Origin: Chromobotia macracanthus
Lineage: Eukaryota; Chordata; Actinopteri; Cypriniformes; Botiidae
DNA length: 64,000 nucleotides
Assembly: GCA_036877525.1 (NCBI GenBank)
Contig: JAZGTH010000007.1
Span: 1,270,001-1,334,000 of the forward strand
Direction of reading: 5' to 3'
Part shown: one piece after another, positions 1 through 11,962 of the stretch
How positions within the stretch are numbered: position 1 is the stretch's first letter
Layout of the letters: each line of letters begins with the position of its first letter
The notes under the pieces: generated by a model
Databases searched by the model: none
Seen by the model: the letters and a program-made list of their open reading frames with translations, nothing else
Told to the model about the DNA's origin: nothing
Position numbers and translations under genes: made by a program

Positions 1-3000
1 TGGAAACACAAAGCGTGGACATGCAGCTAAATTCTATAATTCTCATTTTGTGTTTCACACAAGAGGGAAAGTAATAAAGGTTTGGAGCTACATTAGGGTG
101 AATGAATGATAAGAGAATTTGCATTTTTTGGATGGTCTCTTTAAAAGATTTTGTATAGACAACATATGCAAAACAAATCTTTTTCTGTGGATTTTACTTG
201 CTGAATCACCTGCCGTTCCTAGGAAAATTTTAATGTACCAGATAACGCACCATTTCTCAAGGTTGTGCATTGTCTTGTCATGAGTACCGGTCAACATTTC
301 GACAGACAAACAGCGACTGTTAGTGACAGCTAGTGACTGTACACTCAAACTTAGACACCTGTGAGAGAAACCGGCTATAAAAAGCACCTGAAATTAATCG
401 CTTCAATTGATTTTATCATCTAACTGCCTGAGGAAAAGCATAGCTTTAATTTACAACACTGATTAAAAGCCAACAAGTAGGCCAGCCCAAACTAGAACTA
501 GGGAATGGTTTCAGCAAGTTTAAATTCATATTCCAAATGCCTAAAGTTGAAATTGGTGATCGCTTTAGGTTCCTGTTCCTAATTTTCCCACAGTCCTCTC
601 CGTTTTGTATTCTCCAGTCCTGGTGTTGTTTTAACATAGTGACACAGCAATGCAACCCATGCAGCCCACCATTACTGTTAACCGTGAATGCATCTGGCAT
701 GAGACTTTATTTAGCCCCATACCTGAAACTACATTACCCAGAATGCTCAACTGATGAGTCAAGCTCAGAGCTTAGCCATCAGTGTCACCACTGGCAGATC
801 TAAATCACTTTAGATCCAGCATGACTTGATCCACAATTCCCGGGTCACTAGAAGATAAACGTTCAACAGCATCAGAGGTGCTGAAACTCACTGCTGAGTT
901 AACCATGATCAAGCCAGAAGACACCACAGAAGTGCCCTGAAAGTAATCCATATAAATCATGTGCTGTAGTCTAATTTTTATGAAGATGTTCTGTACAGTA
1001 TAAACTGAAAATCAGACACTCGTGCTCACTGTTACTCACTGTCTTTTTTGGCCTTGTATTGCTGCTCCCACAATGAGTCTGGCAGAATTACAGCGGATTT
1101 GAATGGGCAAGTGTACAGGCTCTGTTCCCACCGGACAAGACAAGTTATCAGCAGAGAACAGAGGATTATTACTGGTTACACAGCATGCAGAAACAGGGCA
1201 TGACCACTTACAGGACAGTGGTCACAAACTCTGAGACTGTAAACCCATGTTGACACATACAGCAGTCAATGTCACTACTTTTTTAATAACGTAAATTAAT
1301 GAATGAAACAAGCTGGGAAGTGTTTAATGTGCTGCAGTATAAGAACAGTTTAACACAGTTTCAGCATTCAAACTGACAGAGCTGAGCAAGTGTTTTTACA
1401 CGCTGAACACAGAAAAAAATGCATGTTAAACTGTTTATCAATACAATCTTTTGCAATACAGACTTATAACTGACACTGTGTAGTTCTTGAAACTGACACT
1501 GTAGTCTTATTGTGAACAATTAATAATTAAAACATAATAAATCTTAAATCATTCTTGAAGAATTCTTGAATCATTGTATTTCACCTCTTTTTTTAAACAA
1601 TTGACTATATTCTGATATGTAACACCCACCGTTTTATGGTCCAATCATACCCTGTTGTGTAGACTCAAGCCCCGTCCTATAATTTTTGTCCTATATCTCT
1701 CAGAAGTATGGCAGATTTTGTGAGTGAAATGAGTTGCATGAGTTTCATGTTCACTTTAAGCAGTTTAAAGTCTACACTTTGGACTTTGGGTTGTGTGTAA
1801 ATTAAATATCATTTGGATGTAAATGTGATCCCCCTCCATAATGTAAATTAGATGATGATCAGGTCTGTAATAGTTCTCAAAGGCTCACTCCAGATAATCA
1901 CTTTATATCTTATGTCCTTATGGAAAGCTCTGTCATGTTTCACAGCAGAGAGGCTTTACTCATGCACCGCAGACACAGGACGTATCTGTGACATCTTTCA
2001 GATTGTACAGATGAGTCGTGTTTCCGTCATATACCAGCTGCCCATGAAGGTAATGACAGTTTTCCTGCAGCATTCAGCAGCTTTAGAAACAATGGTGTTG
2101 ATGTATTGATGTTGCACTGTTTATATTGCTGCTTTATGTTATAATGGCCCAGAGTTATTATAGTTTCATTGTAGTTTTAATATTGAATTAGCTTTCATAT
2201 GTTTAGTCTTCATGTTCATTTTAGTTACATTTTAAGCTGTCTTGTTATGTGCTTTTGTCCTTTTATTTATTTTTAATTTAATTGCTATTTAAGACACATT
2301 CATTTTTAATTCCATTTATATTCCATTAATAATTTTAGTGCCTCAGCTTAAATGTATTTTGATTAGATGCTATGCCTTATTTCTAATTGTCTTTAGTTTT
2401 AAGTACATTTTAATATTTATGCCTGTATTTCATCTGATTTCAGTTAACAAAAAATGCTTTAATCATTTTCGTTTCAGTTGTAAACTATAATAACCCTATA
2501 ATAATGCTCACAGCACAGTATTCAGACTCTTATCCAGTTTAATCATTATTTTGATTTATAGATCTACAGTATTTTGGGATGTTTAACATTTCACAGATGA
2601 AAAACAAATGGTGAAATAAGGCCCCAGTTTTCTTATAGTTGGTCATTAAGTATGAATCATTGAGAAACATCACAGTGAAGAGACCATTATTTTACAAGAC
2701 TGCTGTGAAAATAAAGACTAAAGAACATTCCAGAAATGGTATGATAAAGTATAAAACATAAATCAGAATAAAGGTGTAAAATCTCAGCTGAGGGTTTGGA
2801 TGTCTCAGTGGGCCCTGTAGGTTCAATAATCAGGAAGTGGAAGAAGCACTCAGACATTCCTTTGAAAAGGTCGTCTCTCAAAACTCTGTGTGAACTAAAA
2901 ACAGAGCTGTGAGAGAAGCTGCAGAGATGATCGATCACTGTGAAGAAGATTGAGTATGTCTGGAAATGAAGAAAGACTGTCAACCAAATCACAGCTCAAA

Positions 3001-3583
3001 TCAACGTAATATAATGCAAACACAGGATTCTGTGATCAAGCTAACAGGCAACATTCTCAGAACATTGGCTATTGTTTTCTAAAAGTTCTTTCAGTTCTTT
3101 CAAAAATGTTCTTGCAGTAAAGTTAATAGAGCTTTGTAACATTATATATATCAAAGCGTTTTTCTTACATTGTTAGTGAAAGGTAAAAACGTAACAGACG
3201 TAACATTTAAAAAAATGTTGGAATGCTGTTTATATAACCATGCAATAACTTACCCTCAAATCACTGAAATGTAAAATATTTATAGATTGTAACACAAGAG
3301 ATTGTGTTGGTGTGTTACATACCAGAATGGATCAGGTGCTTAAAGGGGTGGGGCTAAAAAGTAAGAGGGATTTGTGACATCAGATGTTTCAGAGGCCGAG
3401 ATTATGATTATGTACAGAAGATTATGCATTACAAATACATACAAAAAATCAGATAAATCATGCACAACAAGACCAGCAGTGAGCACTGCAGAAGTAAACA
3501 GGGTCAATTTTGATATGTTAAATGTAATGTGTATTTGCTTGAGCTGTAACAGTCTCTCTCTCTCGTTGTGTGTGTTTCTCCAG
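1..3583. other. vwc2l intron, left part
   Basis: No open frame here resembles the missing first VWC module, so this is read as intron sequence upstream of the 3584 exon. It is AT-rich. At about 3038-3240 it holds a copy of the 'CAGCTAACA' inverted-repeat element that is common in the abca12 introns. Nothing else recognisable was seen. Confidence 0.6.
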
Positions 3584-6500
3584 CCCTCACCCTGTGAATG
3601 GTGTCGCTGCGAGCCAAATAATGAAGTACACTGTGTTGTTGCTGACTGTGCTGTACCGGAGTGCGTCAACCCAGTGTACGAGCCAGAACAATGCTGTCCC
3701 ATCTGTAAAAACGGTAAGACTGACCCGCTTCCTACTGCAGAGAAAAATACCTGCAGGTGTCCTTCAGAGCTTCATATTCCCAGAGCAAAGTGAAGGCATA
3801 CACCAGTGAACTGCAGGAGATGTTTGTGAGTTATGAATACAAGAAGTTTATAGGGTTATTACAATTGACCTGAACAAAACATGCCCTTTACAAAAGGTTT
3901 ATGATTTAATGATTCTATTATCATTTTAATTACTTTTTTGCTTATTTGAGAAATAATAATAATAAAAGATTATGCTGAACTCATGCCAACATTTCTAAGA
4001 ATTTCAGCCTTTTTAAAGTTATTCCTTTACATTCCTTCGGGTAGTTGGTGGGACCACCCAGAAGTCCCACCAAAAAATATCAAAATTCAGTTCGGAAATG
4101 AAAAACTGTTTTCGGGTCATTTTTGCATAAATTGTATTTTTAATGTAATACATTTTTCTAAAAAAACGTTGTCATTAACCCATGAACAGAACTTCTGCAA
4201 ACACGCTGTTTTAAATGAACCTATTGTATCCGAGTGTCTCCAGCCGTCGAGCTCTGATTACAATTCTCTGCTCAATTACAGGGAACATTTGGTTCAGATA
4301 AACAGTGTCCCATTGATTAAGACTGAGACAGATTAATTGGCCAGGGCGGGAGATGCGTTCAGCCGGTAGTCAGCTAGACCAGATCCTAAAATGACAATTA
4401 TTGGATTCCAGTGGCTGGCTGGATGGCCAAGGGCAGCAGATGTCAGCCTGACACAGAGGGCCTGTTTCTCCTCACAAACACAAGCTCAGTAAACCAGTGG
4501 AACAGACTGATGTTTGTACGCCAAGAAACCTGCAGAGGACCTGAGTTTAATCAGGCCTGCATCACAGGTCAACACATTACTCTGTTTTTATAGGCTTTCA
4601 AATAATTATATGCTGATGAATTAACCCAATTCATAAACAAATGATTTATTAGATATTTTATGGAATACTGTTCAGCAATATTTGCTTATTGCGAAATTGA
4701 ATGTAGCAGTCAATATTTTGTTTTATTTCTATATAACTGAACATAAGCTTAACACTGGCCTATAGTCAACAGACAGTTTACAATCTGATGGGGTCAAAGG
4801 ATCGGTTCGCTTTTTGTCTTTAATTTATGGTCTTTACACAAGATGCATCTTTCACTTCTTAAGATGTTAAAATGAAAGCCGTGATTTTTATGTTCATTCT
4901 GTATCTGGCCAACAACACAATACTGAAGATGTAGCTGCTGCCAGATGTGTCACAAATGATGACTTAATGTGATAGTGAGCTGATTCAGAAACTTCAGTTT
5001 TATATAAGAAAGGTAAAAATACATGACTGACATGATATATTTGATGAAAATTGCTGCAATGTTTCAGTCTTCGGCTGAAGACATGTTCTAAAAGTAACGA
5101 AAAATCATTTCTAATCTTCTAAAAGCAACTTTTAAATCTATGAAAGCCTCATAAATCCACCTTGTTACCGTCTGCCACAGGTTGACCTACATTCAAATAT
5201 CCACGTTACACTCAGAAATGTGGGTGAGGTTCAGACGGGCTGTAGCTTTATCCTTTCACACACAGATACACACATCCTGCTTACAGGCGTGTAGAACACT
5301 AATCCAGACAGACGGCCGTCATGACAAGCTCATGTTGGTGGCATTTCAGGGAAGCTTCGGTGGAGTCTGTCTCCTGGCGGACAGCTCAGTCTTTCCTTTA
5401 AAGAGGTCATATCCTGAATCACATTTTCCTTCATCTTTTTATATTAAAGAGTTCAATATAGTTTAAACATGTACTTTCAGAATTCAGACTTCAGTATTTT
5501 CCTCTGTTTCCTCTTTGAAACTCTTATATGGGCGTGGTCAGGGTTACCCCAAGATCAGATTGTGCTTTTACCCTGAAAGTGAGTTAAAAATGTGACGTCT
5601 GAACTTTTGCAATTTTCTGACATTGAACAGTTAGTTACTCTGCTAAACACATGTAAATGGAAGACAGTTATTCACCACAGTGAGTGCTTAGAAAGTCCTA
5701 CAATTCACTTTGTCTTTCTGTCTAATTTATTTACAAGATATGTATCTATTAAAACATCCAACATAAGATCATTAAGTACTTTATAAACCTTCTAAATGTT
5801 GATGCTAATGTATGAAGATGAATATTTCATGTCTCTCAGGCTGTGCTGATTGGATGGGCGTAAGTCATTTCGAATTTGATTTCACAATAACCACTGATCT
5901 TCTCTGAGATCATCACGTTTAGTGCTGCAGACAGAGATGAGAAATCACAACACTCAGTAAAGTGGCTGCTGGGAGCTTTTCAGAGGCATTGTCTGTTTTT
6001 CCAGCATTAGTTGCATTATCCTGAATGTACATTACTGACATGTGAACGAAAGACGCAAGATACAGTTTTAAAGAGTCAATCGTAAATATGACAAACATGT
6101 GGAGAAAATACGTCTTTTACAGCAGATATTGTTTAAGAGGACGTGTGTATGTAAAGAAATGTTCTGTAAGTGTTGTGGTCCAGGCTACAATAGAACACAG
6201 AACAGAGTGTGAAGAGTCAGCTTGTTCTGCAGCCCCTGCAGCACATTACAATGCAAAACATCCCAGAGGGAGGACGGGCGTGCAAGAGAGAGAGGGAATT
6301 AGAGAAACCGAAAAGGAGAGGCAGAATGAGGTGCAAAAGAGCTTTAGTGTTACAAAAACAGCCCATCAGTGCATGCCGTGAAAAACATCCACGCGTATGT
6401 TCCGCTCTGAAAATTCCCATGAGCCCTTGAGTCACTCCAGCTTCTCCACTAAAAGAGGCTCCTGAGAGCTCTCTCATTTCTCCTTCCTGTTAAACCCCTC

Positions 6501-6670
6501 CTGTTTTTTCCCATGTGACAGGTCCAAATTGCTTCGCTGGAACAACGATCATCCCGGCTGGCATTGAAGTGAAGGTGGACGACTGCACCATCTGTCGATG
6601 CCACAACGGGGACTGGTGGAAACCCGCGCAGTGCCTGCGACGGGAATGCCTCAATGGTCAGATGTTGTAG
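3584..6670 (+). CDS. vwc2l: vwc2l, last two coding exons (5' part outside window)
   Basis: Two exons, 3584-3713 and 6522-6670, join in frame (one nucleotide plus two) and end at TAG 6668-6670. The acceptors read ...ctccag and ...gacag, and the donor after 3713 is gtaaga. The first exon encodes the cysteine-rich core of a von Willebrand C module (PSPCEWCRCEPNNEVHC...CCPICKNG). The last encodes the C-terminal tail (NCFAGTTIIPAGIEVKVDDC, then a CRCHNGDWWKPAQC stretch). These residues are very close to VWC2L (brorin-like) as I know it. VWC2L is a small secreted protein of about 220 residues with two VWC modules, linked to BMP-pathway modulation and neural expression. The signal peptide and first VWC module lie left of the window. 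The paralogue VWC2 is the main alternative, but the bard1-abca12 neighbours favour vwc2l. Confidence 0.9.
3714..6521. other. vwc2l last intron
   Basis: Intron between the two vwc2l exons (donor gtaaga, acceptor gacag). The stretch 4190-4390 is less AT-rich and rich in homeodomain-like ATTA/TAAT cores (tctgattacaattctctgct; tgattaagactgagacag), so a conserved regulatory element is possible. Otherwise nothing recognised. Confidence 0.5.
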
Positions 6671-6960
6671 GGATGCCTCCGGAGCTGCGGGGGGTGACAG
6701 GGATGAGACATGCACCGTGGCTGTCGGCAGAGTGGGCGGCCTGCCTTATGACAACACAGGAGTGACTGCACAATCTCTTTGGAAGACTGCAATGGACAAG
6801 CTGTGACAGAGACTCATACATACTGCACACAAACACACCAAATCCTTGGCAGAATCAGAGCAAGTCAATTTCACCAAGGACACATTAGTTTCTCCTGTGA
6901 TGAGTTCATACTGGGATGAAGTTATTATGTTCGGGTCACTTCTCACCCCAACATCAAAAG

Positions 6961-6966
6961 AATAAA
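6961..6966 (+). terminator. Candidate vwc2l polyadenylation signal
   Basis: AATAAA on the + strand about 290 bp after the vwc2l stop. It is the first canonical hexamer downstream. Real usage cannot be judged from sequence alone. Confidence 0.4.
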
Positions 6967-9917
6967 AGTGAATGTTTTGCAAATAGAAAATGGAGTTTGC
7001 TTTTAGGAACATTAAGTTTTATCAAATATATTTTCAGTTATTTCCCATTATGCATCTAGACATTTAACTTTTGTTTTGTAACCCATTTTCCCCCATTATT
7101 CTCAATGCTGATTCTCATTACTGTATTTATATAGATTTTACATTACAATAATGAGATTGACATGAAACTAATATCACAATATTCCTAAAAAACGATTGTT
7201 TAAGCAATTTATGTTAGGTTCAATCTCTGGGTGGAACCCAGATTCTCTCACATTCTTAATATTTAAGTTTGATTGTAATTTTAGGAACAGGAGGGAATAA
7301 GGAAGACCTTCACAACATAACTGGAAAATGGAGAAGCACTTGAGAGTGAAGACGAGATGATCCAGTGATTGTTCTGAAAATGATTCTTTTGCGTGAAACA
7401 CTGAGGATGGGTCAGCAACGTCTCATTCACCAGGGGTGTGGTTTCACATGGGACGGGTAACCATAGTTACTCATTCTAAAAAAAAGAATAGAGAAAAATA
7501 ATACATTTCTGATTTCTGGTATTTTTAGAAAAACAAAAATGCCTCAAAGTTCTTGTTGCCAGTGCTGGTCCACGTGTCTTTATTTAGGTTAGAAGCCACT
7601 ATAAATCTATAGATTTATTTATTATTTTATAGATCTATAAATCTAAAACTATAAAGCAGTTCTCACATCTGTCTGGAATACCCGTGATTTTCTCTCCCAA
7701 GCCCAAACAAACAAGCTTTCCTAGAGGTGAAAACCCTGAACTGGTTATCTAAGCAATTAGCAGAAGCAGCTTATTTTAATTTTCATTAATCAGAATATGC
7801 AGTGATAAAGCAGCCGCCTCTGCCCTCTATACATCACACACAGCCCAGCTCACGACGGGCTAAAACAGAGAAACGAATATACATACAGTCTGGCAACACT
7901 GAGAAATGCTTGTTTTGATCGTCAGTGCATGCTCAACCTCGCCGCACAGCAATTTAGCTTTCAGCCCAGAGGAAAGATGTTCAGCGGCTCTTTGAGAAGC
8001 ACTTAAAACAATAAGAACCTCTGAACACATTCTGAGCCTCTTCCAGCCCACGTTTGCTGACTGTTCTGAGGCCCCCATTCCTGTTCTGATGATAAATGCT
8101 AGTCATTAATTCAACAGGAATTCATCAGGTGATTTATCACAGGTTTTTGCTTCCTCTGAGAAAATTCCTTTCAACCTTTGGACTTTTGTTTCTAAGCAAT
8201 GATAAATGAGCTACTTAATAACAGATCTGTGGATTAATATTGAATCAGAAACCACTCCCCCAAAGAAGAAATTACATCTAAACGCACACATTCATTTACT
8301 TTAACTTTATCGTAGCTTCCTGTATTTCAAGGTTTGTTGTTTCTCCAAAGCTCATGATAGATGCCAAGGCTTGCTGTGTAAGCATTTTCCTTTGGGTAAA
8401 AGTGTCAACAAAAACGTTTCGATCAAAATAATACAGTATAAAAGTCTATAAATGACACCTAGATGGCATAGAAGAAACAGTATTAACAGGCTCCAGGCAA
8501 AGTCTTTACACTGGACAGTTATCACAAAGATAAAGATTTCATGTAGTTAGAAATGAATTGTCTTGTACACAGACACTAAAGGACAAGAGAACGCGAGACA
8601 AACCAAAAGCATTACAAGCCGCTGTGGGTCATGTTTGCTTTTCAGTGCTTCACTAAGTAAACCCGTCTGAGTGATTGTACAGCCCTTGTCTTTCTGAAAT
8701 CACAGAGCAAGAAGGAGTTCTGGGTTAATCTGGCCTCGGCTTCAGTTCCAGACTGATGTATGCCAAAACCAGGTTCTTCACTTCAGCATCACCATGAGCT
8801 TCATGCAGTATTTAATTACTGAAGTGTCCTGTTCTGATCTCATGTTATGCTGCTGTAAAGAGATCACATTACTGGTCAATTTCCTCTTAAAATCAAAAGA
8901 AAATATTTTGCATAGAATTATAGCTGTTTAAGACTGAACATTTTATTTTTGTATTGTGCAGTCTTTTTATGACTATGAGTTTCCTCATTGAATTTTTCAT
9001 TGATGTATTTTAACAATTTGTTACAACAAAAACTATCATGTACTATGATCAATTGACTATGTATTAAAATTTCTACACAATGAAGAGTGGCAGAAAAAAT
9101 TGCTTAATTGTGAAAAACAATGTCACGGGCAACAAATTTGAATGGTGCTAAATACAGCCCATTTCCTTTATGAGGCATTATTTTTATTTTGATTTTAAGA
9201 TCAAATATGACTTGTGTCATGTCCATGACAAGTTTCATTTGATTCAGATAAATTCAGATAATCAGACTACTGAAACACAATGTGTCTAAATTACTGTTTG
9301 ATTACAATGCAGTTTTTTGTTCTATTAACCGTAAATGTTCCTCAAACTCAGCAGCTGTTTATTGTTTTACACAGGCGCTCTGAGACATCAGTGTCTCATT
9401 GCTTTTTATTAACTGGAAGTCATGCAGCACATTGAACTCCCATCTGGCCTCAGTTATAATTTTCCACCACTTCTCATTTGACAACCACCCAGAACTCACA
9501 GCAGCTCAGCCTGATGACCTGAAATACAGTTTACACCTCATGCCGTTTTTTTGTTCTTGATTTGTAAGTTATGTTCTTTAAAAGAAAGGACCGACTTCTG
9601 TTGCAGACATAAAGACCTTTTGCCTCTTTGAGATCTGAGTTCACGCACATGGCCTTCGATATCTGTCACTTTTGTAAAGGTGAACCGTTGCTCTTTTTCT
9701 TTGAGACACTGACTGCAACTGGAAGCTGTGAAAGATTGTTCCTTTTTCTAAACAAAACTGTTACATAAACGTGTGCCTGAAAACAAACTACATCTGTAAC
9801 AGAAGAGGAAAAACTGTTAAAACAATCAGCTTTTATTATACATGTGAACATTGAGGGACATTAAATATAATGTCATAATGTGCATACAGATATGTATAAT
9901 TTAACATTCTTAGTTAT

Positions 9918-10149
9918 TTAAAGAAACAGTACACCTAAAAATGAAACTGTCCTTACCCTCATGTTGTTCCTTGAGACCACCTGTAGACCCAGTTTACCAG
10001 GATTTTTATACAATCGTTTCCATAAAATAAAGGTAAATGTTTAACAAAGCTGTTGTAATGCTGTTGTTTCACAAAGTCATGCATGCTTAAATGACATGAG
10101 TTGGTAAACACAGACAGAATTTTTATTTTTGGGTGTGCTGTTCCTTTAA
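9918..10149. mobile_element. Short non-autonomous DNA element, 'agttcaccc' family, copy 1
   Basis: Begins ttaaagaaacagtacaccta and ends with the near reverse complement (gggtgtgctgttcctttaa), so it has terminal inverted repeats. Internally it carries 'accctcatgttgttcc', shared with the copies at 10747, 26204 and 53661. No transposase frame. The family type (hAT-like) is an inference from the abundant teleost element with this motif. Confidence 0.65.
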
Positions 10150-10746
10150 GAGGAGAATTATAATTTGTGTATTTTGTATTAAATACACAAATTCTACAAA
10201 TATCTTGTTGTCCCCATTTGTATATGGGACAACAAGGTGCCCTTTCAAATGTATAAACATGTAAATATCTCCAGACATTTCATGTGTATTCTGAATTCAG
10301 AGATAAAAAGGATTAAAAAGGTGCATTATTTATAAAGACAAAACTATTTTGTTAAATAGACCGAAAAAGTGTTATTCAGTAAAAAAAGAAAGATGGTGTG
10401 TGGGCTCATTTTTCTTCCTAATGTTAGCAGATCTTCTCCAGACAGTCACGCAGGGTGTGATCTCTGATACTGCAGACACGAGCAGCTCCTCTGCTGACGG
10501 CAGGAGTTTACATACAGTCATTCATTTACTGTGCAGAAACATCACATTCCCTCTATTAAAGGGGAAGCTGAACACACACACTTGCTTTATTCTGCATCTG
10601 CTATGAAAACAGACGCTGCACTGGGGTCAGACAGCGCACAGATGCATCAACATCCAAAGCAGGGCTGTCACAATATCAGATTTTCACTTCATGGTTATTT
10701 TACCCAGAAACTTCACGAAAAAGTGCACCAGTTGTGTTTGAAAAGA

Positions 10747-11021
10747 TAGTTCACCCAAAAATAAAAACGGTTTCTTAACTCACCCTCATGTCGTTCCAAA
10801 CCGATATAACTTTCTGCTGTGAAACACAGAAGATATTTTCAGAAATGTCTCAGTGGCTTTGTGCCCATTCAATGGAAGTCAATGGGTGCCACTGTTGTTT
10901 GGTTACCAACATACTTTTGTGTTCCTCAGCCCAAAAACGAATACAGGTTTGGAATGATACAAGGGTGAGTAAAAGATGGAAGAATTTTTATTTATTTTAT
11001 ATATCTGTGAACTATCCCTTC
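10747..11021. mobile_element. Short non-autonomous DNA element, 'agttcaccc' family, copy 2
   Basis: Starts tagttcacccaaaaat and ends gtgaactatccctt, an inverted pair. The inside shares 'ctcaccctcatgtcgttcc', 'acagaagatattttcagaaa' and 'caatggaagtcaatgg' with the copy at 53661-53943. No coding capacity for a transposase. Confidence 0.75.
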
Positions 11022-11801
11022 TGATATACTGCAGCGTATGTAAGCAGTCTTTTCCTTTAAGACAAAGTCAGGCTTAAAATATGATCCTGGATAAGCAGAA
11101 AAAAAAGTATCCAATGAAAGACTATAAACCAGGTTTGAAAAAACACATACAATGAAAAGACTTACACGTCAGCTTACACGTTCTTCTGTACTCAGTGCAC
11201 ACTTTCAAATGTTTAAAAGTATCGGGGATAATAAAGTTTGCAAAGTCATGTGTTACGAGTTGGGTGCATCTCTGCCCCCCTCACCACCCCTAATTAATCA
11301 CCCTGTGAAACTTTGTCCACATCAGTAATTGCCTCCCTCTACGAACCTGCAGGTCGAAGGCGAAGCAATTTAATGCGGCTCAAAGCAATCAATAGCAATT
11401 AGAAGCATCCCTGACTAATCCCATTGAAAAGATGCGTCCTCAGGGCTGGCCGGAAAGCTCCAGAAATCTTTTTTGAACAGAAACAAAAAACCTTGTTTGT
11501 CTGATAGCATCAACTCTGCAACTAGAGAATGAATTGCTCTTTTTCTCTTTTCAGGTTGTTTTTTATCTGATCTAAATGTCATCTGAGTTTCTGTGCAAGC
11601 CAGAATCATTGTCCTCTCCTGGACTATATGAATAACATTTGCTTTCAAAATGTTGCTAACAATGGTAACAGTTTCATAACTTAGGGTTCTTGCTTTCAGA
11701 TGGTTTTCAGAAAAAAAACAAGCACAATAGACTTTGAAAGGCGTGAATACACTTTCACTAAATTTAAACGTGACTTCTATTCTGAGAGGACAGCAGCACC
11801 C

Positions 11802-11807
11802 TTTATT
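11802..11807 (-). terminator. Candidate bard1 polyadenylation signal
   Basis: AATAAA on the - strand (tttatt on +), about 155 bp downstream of the bard1 stop codon. Confidence 0.4.
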
Positions 11808-11962
11808 TTATGCCACACATACAAAAACTTGAAGATGGTGTAATTACGATTCTTTCTGAGAATGTCTGTCTTCTGATAAGGAAAAATAAAAATCTTTTTT
11901 CTCCAACAGATATTAAGTTTAAGGTTGCAAAGGTGAAACACACAGTAAAGCAGGAAGATGAT

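Larger units (their letters stand above)
6971..11801. other. Intergenic gap between convergent vwc2l and bard1
   Basis: About 4.8 kb without a credible coding exon on either strand. It holds two short inverted-repeat elements (9918-10149 and 10747-11021) and a 'gtccccatttgtatatggggac' type fragment near 10205-10250. Two less AT-rich stretches (7740-8260 and 11270-11420) are rich in TAAT and CAATTA cores and could be non-coding regulatory DNA. The short open frames here have no family resemblance. Confidence 0.6.

Noticed and set aside
537..803. 88-codon + strand frame with several cysteines, as the missing first VWC module
   Set aside because: Cysteine spacing does not fit a VWC module and there are no suitable splice sites.
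6671..11801. A further gene between vwc2l and bard1
   Set aside because: Only short frames without conserved composition; several overlap repeat elements.
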